A DNA stretch of 64,000 bases, taken from assembly GCF_000001735.4 (NCBI RefSeq), contig NC_003070.9, positions 26,211,971-26,275,970 on the forward strand, in the 5' to 3' direction. The position numbers were made by a program, and so were the translations under genes. Positions within the stretch are counted from its first letter, which is position 1, and every line of letters starts with the position of its first letter. The stretch is from Arabidopsis thaliana (Eukaryota; Streptophyta; Magnoliopsida; Brassicales; Brassicaceae). Below are positions 1-13,500 of the stretch, in pieces. A model generated the notes under the pieces. It was not told the DNA's origin. It did no database searches and worked only from the letters and a program-made list of their open reading frames with translations.

Positions 1-3000
1 AACCATCAAAAATCAAAATTAAATAGTAGTTGGTTCTCGTAATGTAAAACGTGTATTTATAATTATGTGCATGTTAAGTTGTCTGTACCAACGAGACGAG
101 ACACATAACGAAACATATATAATAGTTAAATATATATAATCACTACACTACTTATAATATATGGGGGTTTCAACTTTGAGCTGACGTAGTAACGTGGATC
201 CCAAAAAGAAAAGAAAGGTATAGCGTATTGATCACTAATCCACAATGATAATTCTTAGTGGGATTATATCGATCATGAGTGTTATATGATACAAGATCTA
301 ACTAAACTGTATAATGTTTTTAAAAAGTATAAAACTTTTATTTGTCAACAATTAATAAACTTTATTTAGATCGATGGACTGGCTGTTTTTAATAAGCTTA
401 AGGAAACATGATTTTTTATTTGTTGATAGAGTGGAAAATCACCAATTGTGCTTATTTTGTGGACAATTTGCTTATTACACTAAAATCACGACGTGTATAT
501 TTTTGGCTGATTATGTGTAAATAGTCTTTTTGAGGTTTATTTACAAAAATGATATGGTTAAGAAATCGTAAACAAATAGATATTGACTTTTATCAAATGA
601 TATATGGCAACATGAAAAACAATGTGTCATGGATTAAATAATTCGATCTTGTTTATATGCATTTTAAATTTAAGTCATTTGCATAAAAACATATGAAATC
701 ACACCATTCACTTATTTACGATATGATCATCATATTATTTTACAAATATACTCCAAAAATAGGCTTTTACTTGCATATATTCTATTTTCTTTATAACAAT
801 GTTTAGATAATGCATAATGTTTAAAAATAAAAATGGGATAAATGATATAAGCAATAAGAGAGTATGGGTTGAAGATCATTGATAATTTGATATATCGTAC
901 AAAAACATTAGGAGGGTGATGCAGAAATATAAAAGATCAGGGGCAATATCAAGAAAATCTAAAGCAAGGTGGAGGAAAAAAAAAAGAGAGGAAAGAAGCA
1001 GAAGTGGAGCTGCAAAGGCAGTGAGGCAATCATTGCTGGTGAATGTGGATGGGAGCCCACCTTTTTTCTTTTAATTATTTGTTTCCCATTTCCTTTCTCC
1101 ATTTTGTATACATTTTTTTTATACTCAAGTGTATTTTTCTTATATAATATAAATGAGATGAGTTGGAAAATAATACAATGTAAAACCTGTGTATTCAATA
1201 CTATAAAGTATGGATATTTGGTGTCGGTTTAAATTTTTTCTTAATCTAGTAAGTAGTAAGTATGTATGTATAGTTCAGTATGGTTTTAGTGTCAGTTTGG
1301 ATTCGAGATTCAGTCAAATTTAAGAAAAATTTGGTCTTAAACTAATTTTTTTTGGCTTTGGTTCAAATTTAAATTCAGTTTATAATGAATTAGTAAACAA
1401 ATAAATCATTTAAACTAGACTATAACTCAATTGTTGAATCGATTATTTCGGTTGGTTTGATTTGATTTTTTTTGTTTCCAAGATTGAATACATATATCCA
1501 CTATGGAGAATAATCTAAATTAAGTTTCTGTAAAATAATGCGAACAAAAGCTAAGAATTAGGATGATATTTGATTACGCGCAGTAATGTTTGAAATAGGG
1601 TTCGTGATTGATGGTGGTAAATTAGATTCAATCAAAAGATGAAAAAAAAAGAAGAGAAATTGAGAAAAGATTAAATAATTTGACTTGACTAGATGAGGGG
1701 TCCATAAGGGAGGGATGAGGCTATGGTCACTGTCTTTAGAGAGTGAATGATGCAGAGGACACGCACGTGGAGTCTGTTTCATCCCACTGTCCACTTTTAT
1801 TTATTTACTCTCCATTTTCTTCTACTGAGTATATTTTTTTTTATATATGATAAAATTTGTATTTTACAACCTTAAAAGTATATTTAGACAGATAGATCAT
1901 AGATTGATGTATATAATAACAGAAAACCTTGATCATCCAGAAATGACCCACAAGACGAGACTAGTACTAAATTGTTGTCTTTCTAACATTTATTATATCA
2001 CCACATGTTAATTTGTAATATATTTAAATTGTCTACAACTAAACGAAGGTTATGGGTTTTGTTTTGGTTAAAATGTTATTGAATTATAGGAGTGCGATCA
2101 ATATAAAATAACATAATGTAGACCTAAATCCGTTTTTAAATTGTTTAGAGTTGTTCATGGACTAATTACCAGGATGTTTTTTTTTGGTCGGAACTAATTA
2201 CCAGGATGTTGGGATCGAAGTATAGTTGTTAGTACGTAAAACTTGTGGTCCTAAACCTTTTTAGGGGGCAAAGTGTGATTGATTCTTGTTTGAAGAGGAA
2301 AAATAGGGAGTCATATGTACATAAATAGATACGCCAGTGGAGAAAATGACTGATAATAATTAATGAGTGATTAATTAGTCGGCTGACTTTCTTATTCATA
2401 ATATCTTCTGATCATATTTGTGAATCGTAATTGTTTTGCTTTTTAGATTTGTCAAATATGCACAACACCTTTTAACTATCAATTCGTTTTCTTTTCTGTT
2501 TAGTCTTTGATATATAGTTTTCTTGATATTTTGATTGGTTTACTAATTACTACAAGCAGGCCGATACTTTTAGTTATTTATATTTTACGAGGGAAAATTA
2601 TGGTCAATGAACATATTCTAGTTAAAACATAAAAAGATATCACATATATAAGTAATTAAAATATAAAATTTTGTCATTTGTAAATATGTTTGGGCGAAAA
2701 TGTTTGGACATCCCATAGGTTTTATGTGGCTATGCGTAAAGTTTCTAATAGTTAGACTAATCAACGTTCCTAAGAGATCATCAGAACTAGTTACACCTTA
2801 CACGTAACGTTAATGATTCGTCTAAACTAAGAGACGATAATTAGCCACAATAGAAAATACTATATTTTGATTTTTGAGAAGTTTTATCTTCATAAAGCTT
2901 AGACATTTGAAAAAGAATAGTAAGATTATAACAAATATATTTTACAATTTTCAATATATACTAAGAAAGATGAATTTGCCTAAACTCAAAATTAATATGT

Positions 3001-3265
3001 GTAAGAATTTTTATAATTGGTTTTCTCCATTTCTTTTAACAAAATCATATGTATATTCAAATATACTACCTGGCAATTATTATATGCATGCTTATGTTGG
3101 TTTATGTAATAACTTGGATTTATTTTGTTACACTCAATTTCTATAAAACACAAATTTGAGATTTTTAAAAAATATTTATTTAAAATATCTTCATAATAAT
3201 TCGAATTTACTTTTATATTATTTTTTTCTTTTGTATTCTCTAATTCAATTATATTTTTAACGTTA

Positions 3266-3268
<3 letters not shown>

Positions 3269-3301
<33 letters not shown>
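3269..3301. repeat. (TA)n microsatellite
   Basis: Uninterrupted TA dinucleotide run of about 33 bp, seen directly. Such runs vary in length between accessions. Confidence 0.95.
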
Positions 3302-3303
<2 letters not shown>

Positions 3304-4392
3304 CGCTGGTCCTAATTAGTAGTATAATCTATGTAACACCGTATATTTTGATTCTTTGAACAGCTTATATGAATAATCATCACATAAGAAGGAGCCTTCT
3401 TCATCACTATTCACTACATATAAAAATTCGTTTCAGAAAAAAAAGATCAATGTTCTGTCCACATCAGAGTATCAAAATAATTTTCTAAATTTAGTGCTAC
3501 ATCTTTTAACGACAATTGTATGTCAATGAGATAACTCCAATGGTGGAAACAAAAGAGAAGCATTACAAATTTGCTTTTATATATCTATAAAGCACTGTAA
3601 CTATGGTTTTATAAATAATAATATCAAACTGGTAACTCATTCAAGAGTCACAGAGGAGAAAAAACAATCCATCTGTTTCATAAAAAAAGCAGTTGGATTC
3701 TATTATATCATGTGGATCTCGTGAACTACCATAGAGCCATGGATTAATCACTGTCATTCTGTCAATAATAATTCTATCTATTTATTATTCTGTTGTCACA
3801 TATGTACAAAATATATGTAAACTTCTCAGTTCTGTCTGAATCGCTGAAATTTTCGCTAAATGTGCAATTAATTTCCCGATCGCTTGAAGTTAACAGTTAC
3901 GACGAGAAACTGACGTCACTTTTTAATTATTGTAAAGAATGAAAAAGAGTGTTCGTATAGGGTAATTGTATTATTGTAAAAAACTATGTATCCAAACACA
4001 ATAAATACACGAACAACATTTATTTTCACTCACTTTGATCACTGTACGTAATAAGGAAAAACATTTTATTTGAATGAATATTTGTACAGATTGGAGAACC
4101 ACGTAAGCCCATCTCTTTTATTTCCAAAAATAACGAAAAATTCTCAAAGGGAATAGTTTATAATGTAAATAAAATTCCAAAAATAAAACACAAAAGATAT
4201 AAAGCAGCAAGAGAAAAAAAAAGTCCATGCTTTCATATTCATTGCTTTAATCTCTCTCTCTCTCTCAGACATAGACACAGCTAAGCTTCCCATCTGAAAG
4301 GAGTTTCATGTCCTAAGGACCATATTATAACCTCTCTATCTCTCTCTAAGTATCAGCAAAAAAACAGAGATTTATAGAGAGAGAAAAAAACT

Positions 4393-4413
4393 ATGGCTCA
4401 CATAAAGATCTAA
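4393..4413 (+). promoter_or_regulatory. Six-codon uORF upstream of TCP15
   Basis: ATG followed by five codons and TAA (MAHIKI), ending 65 bases before the TCP15 start. It lies in CT/GA-rich DNA that looks like 5' UTR. Whether the transcript includes it depends on the start site, which I cannot see. If it does, it could lower TCP15 translation. Confidence 0.4.
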
Positions 4414-4478
4414 CAGAGACAGTAGTATAGTCCCACTTCCCCACCACCAAAGCTTCGATCATCATCATCATCATCATC

Positions 4479-5456
4479 ATGGATCCGGATCCGGATCATA
4501 ACCATCGACCCAACTTCCCTCTCCAGCTTCTTGATTCTTCTACCTCCTCCTCTTCCACTTCCTTAGCCATCATCTCTACTACTTCCGAACCTAACTCCGA
4601 ACCTAAGAAGCCTCCTCCTAAACGAACCTCTACTAAAGACCGACACACCAAAGTCGAAGGCCGAGGCCGTCGGATCCGTATGCCTGCCATGTGTGCTGCA
4701 CGTGTCTTTCAGCTCACACGTGAGCTTGGTCACAAATCCGACGGTGAAACTATTGAGTGGCTACTCCAACAAGCAGAACCAGCGGTTATAGCCGCTACAG
4801 GGACTGGAACCATTCCGGCTAACTTCACTTCTTTAAACATCTCACTTCGTAGCTCAAGATCTTCTCTCTCTGCTGCTCATCTTCGTACAACTCCTAGTAG
4901 CTATTACTTTCATTCACCACATCAGTCCATGACTCATCATCTTCAACATCAGCATCAGGTTCGTCCCAAGAACGAGTCACATTCTTCGTCTTCTTCTTCT
5001 TCACAGCTTTTAGATCACAACCAAATGGGTAACTATCTAGTACAATCAACTGCTGGATCTTTACCTACGAGTCAGAGTCCTGCAACGGCACCGTTTTGGA
5101 GTAGTGGTGACAACACACAGAATCTTTGGGCTTTTAATATTAATCCTCATCATTCCGGTGTTGTCGCCGGAGATGTTTACAACCCCAACAGTGGTGGTAG
5201 TGGCGGCGGTAGTGGAGTTCATTTGATGAATTTTGCAGCTCCTATTGCTTTGTTTTCTGGACAGCCTTTGGCTTCTGGTTATGGAGGAGGAGGAGGTGGC
5301 GGTGGAGAACATAGCCATTATGGAGTTTTAGCGGCGTTGAATGCTGCTTACCGACCGGTGGCGGAGACGGGGAACCATAACAACAACCAGCAAAACCGTG
5401 ACGGAGATCATCATCACAACCATCAAGAAGATGGAAGCACCAGTCATCATTCCTAG
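4479..5456 (+). CDS. TCP15: Class I TCP transcription factor TCP15
   Basis: Intronless frame of 325 residues. The TCP domain spans about residues 52-106: a basic part ([16 protein letters not shown]) followed by helix-loop-helix sequence containing [20 protein letters not shown]. The short basic region is typical of class I (PCF-type) TCPs. The C-terminal half is low complexity: Ser runs near 168, Gly-rich 240-280, His/Asn-rich tail. Class I TCPs bind GTGGGNCCNN-type sites as dimers in the nucleus; TCP15 is known to act in cell proliferation, endoreduplication and hormone responses. The start is the first ATG of the frame and directly follows an (ATC)n tract. As a class I member it is not expected to carry a miR319 site, and I did not notice one. 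The sequence matches my memory of At1g69690. Confidence 0.96.
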   Translation: MDPDPDHNHRPNFPLQLLDSSTSSSSTSLAIISTTSEPNSEPKKPPPKRTSTKDRHTKVEGRGRRIRMPAMCAARVFQLTRELGHKSDGETIEWLLQQAEPAVIAATGTGTIPANFTSLNISLRSSRSSLSAAHLRTTPSSYYFHSPHQSMTHHLQHQHQVRPKNESHSSSSSSSQLLDHNQMGNYLVQSTAGSLPTSQSPATAPFWSSGDNTQNLWAFNINPHHSGVVAGDVYNPNSGGSGGGSGVHLMNFAAPIALFSGQPLASGYGGGGGGGGEHSHYGVLAALNAAYRPVAETGNHNNNQQNRDGDHHHNHQEDGSTSHHS

Positions 5457-8366
5457 GCAAACATACACAAACAAATATATTCTGTGAGATTTATTTTTCT
5501 TTTTTTGTCCTTTCGTTTGTTTGTTTGTTCTTAACAAGCGTGTTTTTTTTGCATTGCTTCTTTTTCATATATTTTTATTTATTTCTAAATTCTAATATTC
5601 TACGGATTTCATCTTGTTTATTTTTCTGATTAATGTATTGAGTAAGTAATTAAGAACCTGATAATCGATATGTTTTAGTTTGTGGTTTTTGCATGCAAGG
5701 CTTTGGTTTTATTATTCTAGAGATTTTTGCTTGAAGTAGTTGTCTTGTGAAATGTTTTCCTCATTACTATTGAGTGTGAGAGTTTTCTAATACTTGATTA
5801 GGGTTTTTGAACAATTTTTATATATGTATATTAATTCAGTACGGATTATCAATAAATTATTTCGCATGCCAAATTATTATCTTCCACTTCGTTCATGGTT
5901 ACATTGTCTCGAAGAAGCTACATCTTATGCATTGTGAGCAATTATTCAGGTTCTAGCTATCTCTTTTAATATGTTAATTTCTTTGCATGATTAACATCTT
6001 ACTCCTGACTGGTCTATTGGTGACTATGCTAAGATAATGTAGATATATATAGTAACAAAATCATATAGGTCAAAGCATTAAGTGTGATTGTTTTGGTTAA
6101 TTATAAGTGTGTTGACGAGGGGATGCATTGTAGATATGATGCCATATTAATGCCAGTAGGTTTATGCGCATGGTGGTTTGGATACGTTCAATTTATAGCC
6201 GTTGCAAAAATTGAAGGCATTTAATTTTGCTAATGATATTACCAAAATTATTTGATTATGAATCAAAAGATACAAGGAGAATTATCAAAAAAAAAATATA
6301 TAGGTCCATTATCCGTATAAGGTAGCTAAGAACTTAATTAGTCTGGTGCTATGTTTGAAGACTCACGTACGATTTACAATCTCTGGATCTATGAAACTCA
6401 TCACCAAGCAGGAACCTGTATTTATACGTCAATATTTGTGAATTTTCGGATACCCAAAAAATACCAAGAATATATATTTCATTTTCTGCTGAAAATCAGA
6501 GAAAAATGTGTTTTAAAAACAATGTCTATAAACAAATTTATAGATTGAAGTTAGAACTAAAAACTTTTGATGGTTATAGATTTCAGCTTGATCATTTATT
6601 TCTGAAGTGTTTTCGTTGGATGAAACATAGATTATATATGTCTATAATTAATTGAGACATATACATTGATGATATACAAAATAACCAGGAATTTTTCGTT
6701 ATACAGAAAAATACACAAGTCTATGTAACATGCGTAATAACCATATGGTCCATATCGCTGCATTTTGTGTCGGTCTACATTATTGGATTTATTTTAGTAT
6801 AATGTATGTGATACGTTCTTACCATGCATGGGTATACATAGAGAAAGGTGTATAAATCAACGAGCATGGGAATTATGACGTTAATAATTCTAAAATAATG
6901 CACACACATCCTGTTAATATAAACAATATAAATTATATATCAGTTTATTATGGAAATAATACTTGAAACTTCTATAGATCGGTGTGAACCATTCCTTGAC
7001 ATCATAGGCATGTCGGTTATATAACCTCATCCATATGTTCTATCAATTAATCAAATATGGTAATTAAAGAAAGTCAAATATTGTGACATACATGCATTTT
7101 TTTTTACTAACGGTTGATATCAAGCATTTATAGACGAACGTCTATTTGATGATCTCAATAATCATATCAATTGGCGGCTAAACTAAACTAGATTTCACGA
7201 TGACAAAAGTAAAATGTATATATAGACACTAAAACACAGATGATGTCATGAATCTTTTTTGATATTTGTATATTATTGTTTACGTATTACTTTCTAGATA
7301 AACAATAAGATACGAGTCATGACCGATCATTGTTTCTATGTCGGCGTTTTATTTTATAGTAAAAAGAAATCTGCAACAAAAGGAAAGGGCACAACAAGTA
7401 GATCAAGTAGTAGTAATCTGGCATTACTCAATAGGTCCAAAAGGAATTAAAATGTTCACTAAAGTATGCTTAAAATATAGATGTATGGATCTACGTAGTT
7501 ATAAGTAGTTAAGTACCATTATAGAAGAGTGTATTCATGTGGGTTCTTTGTTTTTGATCTGGAAAAGATTAGATGATCATCATTCCATCACTTGCTTATC
7601 TATTTTGTTTAATCATTCTTCTTCTTCACTATAATCATTCTATATATTTCTGGAAGATATCATGATAAAGAAGATATATTTATCTATAATCACAAAATGT
7701 TTTGAACCTTTTCATTTATGAAAGAAAAAGAACTAATTAGATGATACTTTTCTAAGTTCCAGCCCAGTTTGGATAGTGAATATATTTTCTCCATCCCCAT
7801 TGATTGGTATTGATGGGCTAGATATATGACATGGGATCTCATAAGGCCTATTTATTAAATGTTTTGTAAGGCCCACGTATTGGGCTAAGAGAAAAAAAAA
7901 AGAGAGTACTCAAGTATAGGTTTGTGTTTTTCAAGGCAAAAGTCAAAGTATTGTCTAGAGACACTGGCACTTGATAGATTAGACGCATAATGTATTCAAC
8001 ATAATCAATTTAGAATAAAAATTACAAAATGTAGTATAGTAAAGAGTTATACTAATAGTTTTTTTTTAGAAGTATATAAGACCAATTAAAGGAAATAAAT
8101 CGCAATTAATATTCTACTTTTGTTTAGTAAGGAAATAAAATTATCGACAGTAATGAGTAAAATTTTCGGTACCTCTTCATCCATTTTTCTTTTTACCTAA
8201 AATTTGAAAGTAAAAAAAAAGAAAAGAAGCGAGTGGTCATAAAAGTCCAAGAAGTCTCTGTAAGTGAAACCTGGCCTCCACTTTTGTTTTTCCACTTCTA
8301 CGGTAAGTGAAAGAGAGAGAGAGAGAGGAAAAAAAAGGGGAAAGCTTAAGATATTGGAGAGTAACA
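5457..8366. other. Intergenic, TCP15 3' region to HVA22C promoter
   Basis: About 2.9 kb of AT-rich spacer. The first few hundred bases are probably TCP15 3' UTR. The last 60 or so bases carry a GA-rich tract (about 8310-8330) that looks like HVA22C 5' UTR. Open frames in between are short and have no family signature. No RNA gene or transposon recognised. Confidence 0.55.
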
Positions 8367-9693
8367 ATGCCTTCAAATTCAGGAGATGATAATGTTCTTC
8401 AAGTTCTCATAAAGAACTTTGATGTCCTTGCTCTGTAAATCTCTCTCCCTCTCTGCCTCTTCTTTAATTTCTCTTTACAGATCCTATCTTGATATTTTGT
8501 GTGTGTGTTAATTAGATCCTATCTAGTTTCTTTAGTTTTATTGCTAACTGGGTTTAGCTACATTGTCTACTTAGATTCTTGAAAATGAAACCCTCTTTAG
8601 ATTAGTACTAATTTTTTGGAGTTTTTGTTTTTGAACGGAATCTTGAAAGTTGAAACTTACAACATTTTTGCTTTTGCAGCCCATTGGTTACACTCGTCTA
8701 TCCTCTGTAAGTAAAACCAATCTCTCTCATATATACATTTGTGTGTTAAATCTGTTGCATCAGTTGATAGAGATTTTATTGTAAGCAAAACTCACATTTT
8801 TAGGCCAATCTTTAGTTCAGATTCATATGAACATTAGAAATTTTTGTGGAAAAAGAATCAAAAACTTAACCTTTTGAAACATTTGATCCTCTGTCATTAA
8901 GGAATAATTAAAAAAGAGTACGAATCTTGACTTAGATAGATGCACGTATATCCACACACACCCACTTAGAATCCAAGACACGAGGCATTACACTTTTGTA
9001 TGTATTCAATTATTTATTACAAAAAAATATGAGAAAACTAATTATGTTTGTGAAAAAAATGAACAGATATGCATCAGTGAAAGCAATAGAGACAAGATCA
9101 TTACCAGAAGATGAACAATGGCTTACTTACTGGGTTCTTTACGCACTTATCTCTCTCTTTGAACTCACTTTCTCCAAACCTCTCGAGTGGTTAGTGAATT
9201 CATTAACACTTTTAATATCTTCTTAACATGTATTCATCATAATATTAGTTTTTGTTTTTGTTATCATAAGGTTTCCTATATGGCCATACATGAAGTTGTT
9301 TGGGATCTGTTGGTTAGTGTTACCACAATTCAATGGAGCAGAACATATCTACAAACATTTCATTAGACCATTCTACAGAGATCCTCAAAGAGCTACCACC
9401 AAAATTTGGTATGTTCCTCACAAGAAATTCAATTTCTTCCCTAAACGCGACGACGACGACATTCTCACTGCTGCTGAAAAATACATGGAACAACACGGTA
9501 CCGAAGCGTTTGAGCGAATGATCGTTAAGGTAAGTAAAATTCACATTGACATTTACATAATCATTTTCATATGTAATGTACATTTGGTAATGAATGTTGT
9601 GTTTTGTGAATGCAGAAGGATAGTTATGAAAGAGGTAGGAGTAGTAGAGGAATCAATAATCACATGATCTTTGATGATGACTATAGGTACTAA
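8367..9693 (+). CDS. HVA22C: HVA22-like protein c (TB2/DP1/HVA22 family)
   Basis: Five coding exons: 8367-8434, 8680-8706, 9067-9189, 9271-9529 and 9616-9693. They join in frame to 184 residues. The TB2/DP1/HVA22 domain fills roughly residues 20-125, with hydrophobic segments around LPLVTLVYPLYASVKAIE, WLTYWVLYALISLFEL and IWPYMKLFGICWLVLPQFNG. Family members are reticulon-like ER membrane proteins that shape tubules and affect vesicle traffic; barley HVA22 is induced by ABA and stress. The C-terminus is charged and soluble (KRDDDD, RGRSSRG). Exon 2 is only 27 bp, so a single-frame search sees only pieces of this gene. Matches At1g69700 from memory. Confidence 0.94.
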
Positions 9694-10428
9694 TAAGTTC
9701 TTAAACCGGTTTAATTAGCTACTTTCAGTTTATAAGTTTGCTATGTGACAATATATTGTCTGTTTCTATGGTTGTTATAATTTGCGTGGATTATGTATAA
9801 GCCCTTATTTAGGACTGCTTATTTTTGTGAAAAATCAAATAAACATTTTCTCTCCTTTGCGTGTGTAAGCAAACTTAAAGTCAAAATTAGTGGGCCAAGC
9901 TCTGTCCAGTTTTACACTTAGATGATTAGACTATTCAATTATTTAACGAGTTGGGCTTGTAACAAAATGGGCCGGGCTTAGATAATTATTAATGATATGC
10001 GAATTTTGAAAGGAGCTAATGATGAAATAAAAATTTGAATAAACGGGAGCGAAGCAGAAGCGTAGGTTCTCAAATCACGAATAGCCTCTCGAATCATCGC
10101 CGGCGATCGACGTTGGTACTGCTTCTACGTCCGGCGAGGATATTTTCTGGATTCTGTTCTTTCGCTATTGATCAATCATAGAGATTCTTCATTGAGGTTT
10201 TTCAGATTGATTAGGATTTGCTTCGTCTTCGATTTAATCATAATCACGAGGATTTGAAAAATATTGGTGAACAACGATTTGGTGAAGAAGAATTGGAGTA
10301 TAAATTGTTTGTTTCTGAGGATTCTTCAGAGTGTATTTTCTTGTTGTTTGGTTAATGTGCATTTTGGAGTTGAGAGTTTGGGGGATTTTGAAATCTTAGA
10401 TTTTGAAGGAGGAAGCTAAAGTAGTAGA
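9694..10428. other. HVA22C 3' region and start of next transcript
   Basis: About 730 bp. The first part is AT-rich 3' flank with TGGGCC/TGGGCT-type motifs near 9892 and 9952 that could belong to the next promoter. From about 10050 the composition becomes GC-richer and purine-rich, as expected for the 5' UTR of the downstream gene. Confidence 0.5.
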
Positions 10429-10554
10429 ATGGGTTAGATAAGAATTAGGAATATGATTGGAAAGACATTCGAGTGATGTTAAACGATTTGGTTGAGAAAT
10501 ATGATTCGAAAGGGAATTAGCTCTTTGCAGCAGCTTCAATGGCTGATTCCTTGA
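10429..10554 (+). promoter_or_regulatory. Cluster of four uORFs, the last overlapping the main start
   Basis: Four upstream ATGs precede the main ATG at 10539: a minimal ATG-GGT-TAG at 10429-10437; an 8-codon frame at 10453-10476; a 15-codon frame at 10476-10520 that starts on the last base of the previous stop; and an 18-codon frame at 10501-10554 that runs past the main start in another frame. Seen directly. The transcript start is inferred, but composition suggests this is 5' UTR. Such an arrangement would force leaky scanning or re-initiation. Confidence 0.6.
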
Positions 10555-13500
10555 GAACTAGTTTCTCTGAGAGAGACGTTGAACAGGTACTTTACTCTTT
10601 TATCACCTTTCTTCTGTTGAAACATTGGAAGATGGAAACTTTTGTTCATATATGCTTAGAATACGCAATTGCTCTGAAGAATCACATTGAGTTTGATGTG
10701 TTTATATAACTCACTTTCTACACCTAAGTCATTAAAAATGTTATCTTTTGATGTGATTCCCTTTTAGTGGGTATGGTATTAAGAAGTGTGTCTTTCCTAT
10801 TCAGGCCATTACGTCACTTAAGAAAGGGTCTTACTTGTTGAAATATGGACGTAGAGGGAAGCCTAAGTTTTGTCCATTCCAGCTCACAAGTGTAAGGTTT
10901 TCTTGGACTCCTATGTTTCTCTTTAGAGAGAGAGAACTTTCTGTATTCTTTTGGTTTGCTCAATTATATTACATGTGAATTTGTCATAGGACGAGTCTGC
11001 ATTAGTATGGTACTCTGGCAAAGAAGAGAAGCAGATTAAACTGAGTCAAGTCCTGAGAATTGTTCCTGGACAACGCACGGTGAGTTTCTCTCTGCAATAT
11101 TCATGTATGCTCATAAACAAGTACAGTTCCTTAGTTATAAGTTAGTGTCTGAAATATGTTTCTATACCATTTCAAGTTTTCAACTAAGCAACTTTGTAAG
11201 ATGGTCATGCTTCTTTCTTCCGTTCTATTTGTTTCGACTTAATCTTACTCTCATCTTAGACTCAACAGCTAAAGTTTGTTTCAGCCTACATTTAAGAGAT
11301 ATCCACGCCCCGAGAAAGAGTATCAGTCATTCTCCCTCATATGTCCTGACAGGTCGTTGGATTTGGTGAGTTCTCGTGCCACCTTAATGAGAAATACCAT
11401 TCACCAATTGTTGAATATTCATCTTGCCCTTGTTGATGATGTTTTGGGCAGATATGTAAAGACAAAGATGAAGCAGAAGTTTGGGTTGTTGGTTTGAAGT
11501 CATTGATTACTCGGGTAAAAGTCTCCAAATGGAAAACCACTATTAAACCTGAGATCACTTCAGCGGAATGTCCAACCCCTCATGCACGAAGAGTGTCTCC
11601 ATTTGTAACAATTCTTGTGAGTAACACCACGTTTCATTTTTTTAGGAATTTGAACGAAAACCTTATACTTTGCATTATCTTACGACAGGATCAAGTTATT
11701 CAACCCTCTAATGAGACTTCTACACAAACTCGGTTGGGAAAAGTGTTTTCTGACATTGTTGCAATAACTGCACCCCCCAGTAACAATAATCAAACAGAAG
11801 CCAGTGGCAACCTCTTCTGTCCATTTTCTCCGACTCCAGCAAACGTAGAAAATTCAAATTTACGATTCTCGACCAATGACCCATTTCGGCTCAGTCTATC
11901 TAGCGCTGTGAGCACCTCTAGCCATGGTTCATATCACGAAGACTTTGATGCCTTAGGTGATGTTTTTGTCTGGGGTGAATCTATAAGTGATGGTGTACTT
12001 AGCGGTACTGGAAATTCATTGAACTCCACGACAGAGGATGCCCTTTTACCAAAAGCATTAGAATCAACAATAGTACTTGATGCCCAAAACATTGCATGTG
12101 GTAAATGTCATGCGGTTTTAGTTACTAAACAAGGAGAGATCTTCAGCTGGGGTGAGGGAAAAGGTGGAAAGCTAGGACATGGCTTAGAAACAGACGCCCA
12201 AAAACCAAAGTTCATTAGTAGTGTCAGAGGATTGGGTTTCAAATCTTTAGCCTGCGGAGATTTCCATACATGCGCTATTACTCAATCTGGTGATCTTTAC
12301 AGTTGGGGTGATGGCACTCATAACGTCGATTTGCTTGGGCATGGGAATGAATCCAGCTGCTGGATTCCAAAGAGAGTGACTGGTGACTTACAGGGACTGT
12401 ATGTATCAGATGTCGCTTGCGGTCCCTGGCATACAGCAGTAGTTGCATCATCAGGCCAGTTGTTTACGTTTGGAGATGGAACTTTTGGTGCTCTGGGTCA
12501 TGGAGACCGGAGAAGCACAAGTGTTCCACGTGAAGTTGAAAGCCTAATTGGACTAATAGTAACAAAGGTTGCTTGTGGCGTTTGGCATACAGCTGCAGTG
12601 GTAGAAGTGACAAATGAAGCATCTGAGGCAGAAGTTGACTCTTCACGCGGGCAAGTCTTCACATGGGGGGATGGCGAGAAAGGCCAGCTTGGTCATGGTG
12701 ACAATGATACAAAACTACTTCCCGAGTGTGTAATTTCATTGACGAATGAAAATATCTGCCAAGTTGCCTGCGGACATAGTCTCACTGTTTCTCGTACATC
12801 CAGAGGACATGTGTATACAATGGGTAGCACGGCTTATGGACAGCTTGGTAATCCTACCGCCAAGGGAAATTTTCCTGAACGTGTTGAAGGAGACATTGTA
12901 GAGGCTTCTGTGGAGGAGATTGCATGTGGTTCTTATCATGTTGCAGTTTTGACATCTAAATCAGAAATTTACACATGGGGAAAGGGATTAAATGGCCAGT
13001 TAGGCCATGGAAACGTTGAGAACAAAAGAGAACCTGCGGTTGTGGGTTTTCTGAGAGAAAAACAAGTGAAGGCTATAACATGTGGATCAAACTTTACTGC
13101 TGTGATTTGTGTTCACAAATGGGTACCTGGCTCTGAACATTCTCTATGTGCTGGTTGCCGCAATCCCTTCAACTTTAGAAGAAAACGCCACAACTGTTAC
13201 AACTGTGGTCTGGTATTTTGTAAAGTATGCAGTAGTAGGAAGTCTCTGCGAGCTGCTCTGGCACCTGACATGAACAAACCATATCGAGTGTGTTACGGAT
13301 GTTTCACCAAGCTGAAAAAGTCGAGAGAATCATCTCCTTCTACGCCAACTTCACGGACCAGAAAACTTTTGAACATGCGGAAATCGACAGATGTTTCAGA
13401 AAGAGACAGCTTAACTCAAAAGTTCCTCTCAGTGAACGCCAGACTATCGTCTGCTGACTCTTCATTGCATTACAGTGAAAGAAGGCACCACAGACGAGAC

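Larger units (their letters stand above)
1..4478. other. Intergenic DNA and upstream region of TCP15
   Basis: AT-rich DNA without a credible gene. The longest open frames are under 100 codons, low in complexity and have no recognisable domain. It holds a (TA)n run near 3270 and, from about 4245, CT-rich stretches that lead into the probable TCP15 5' UTR. I see no RNA gene or complete transposon. Confidence 0.6.

Noticed and set aside
969..1232. 87-codon frame on plus
   Set aside because: Low-complexity, Phe/Ile-rich translation of AT-rich DNA, overlapped by an equally long minus frame; no domain, no splice support.
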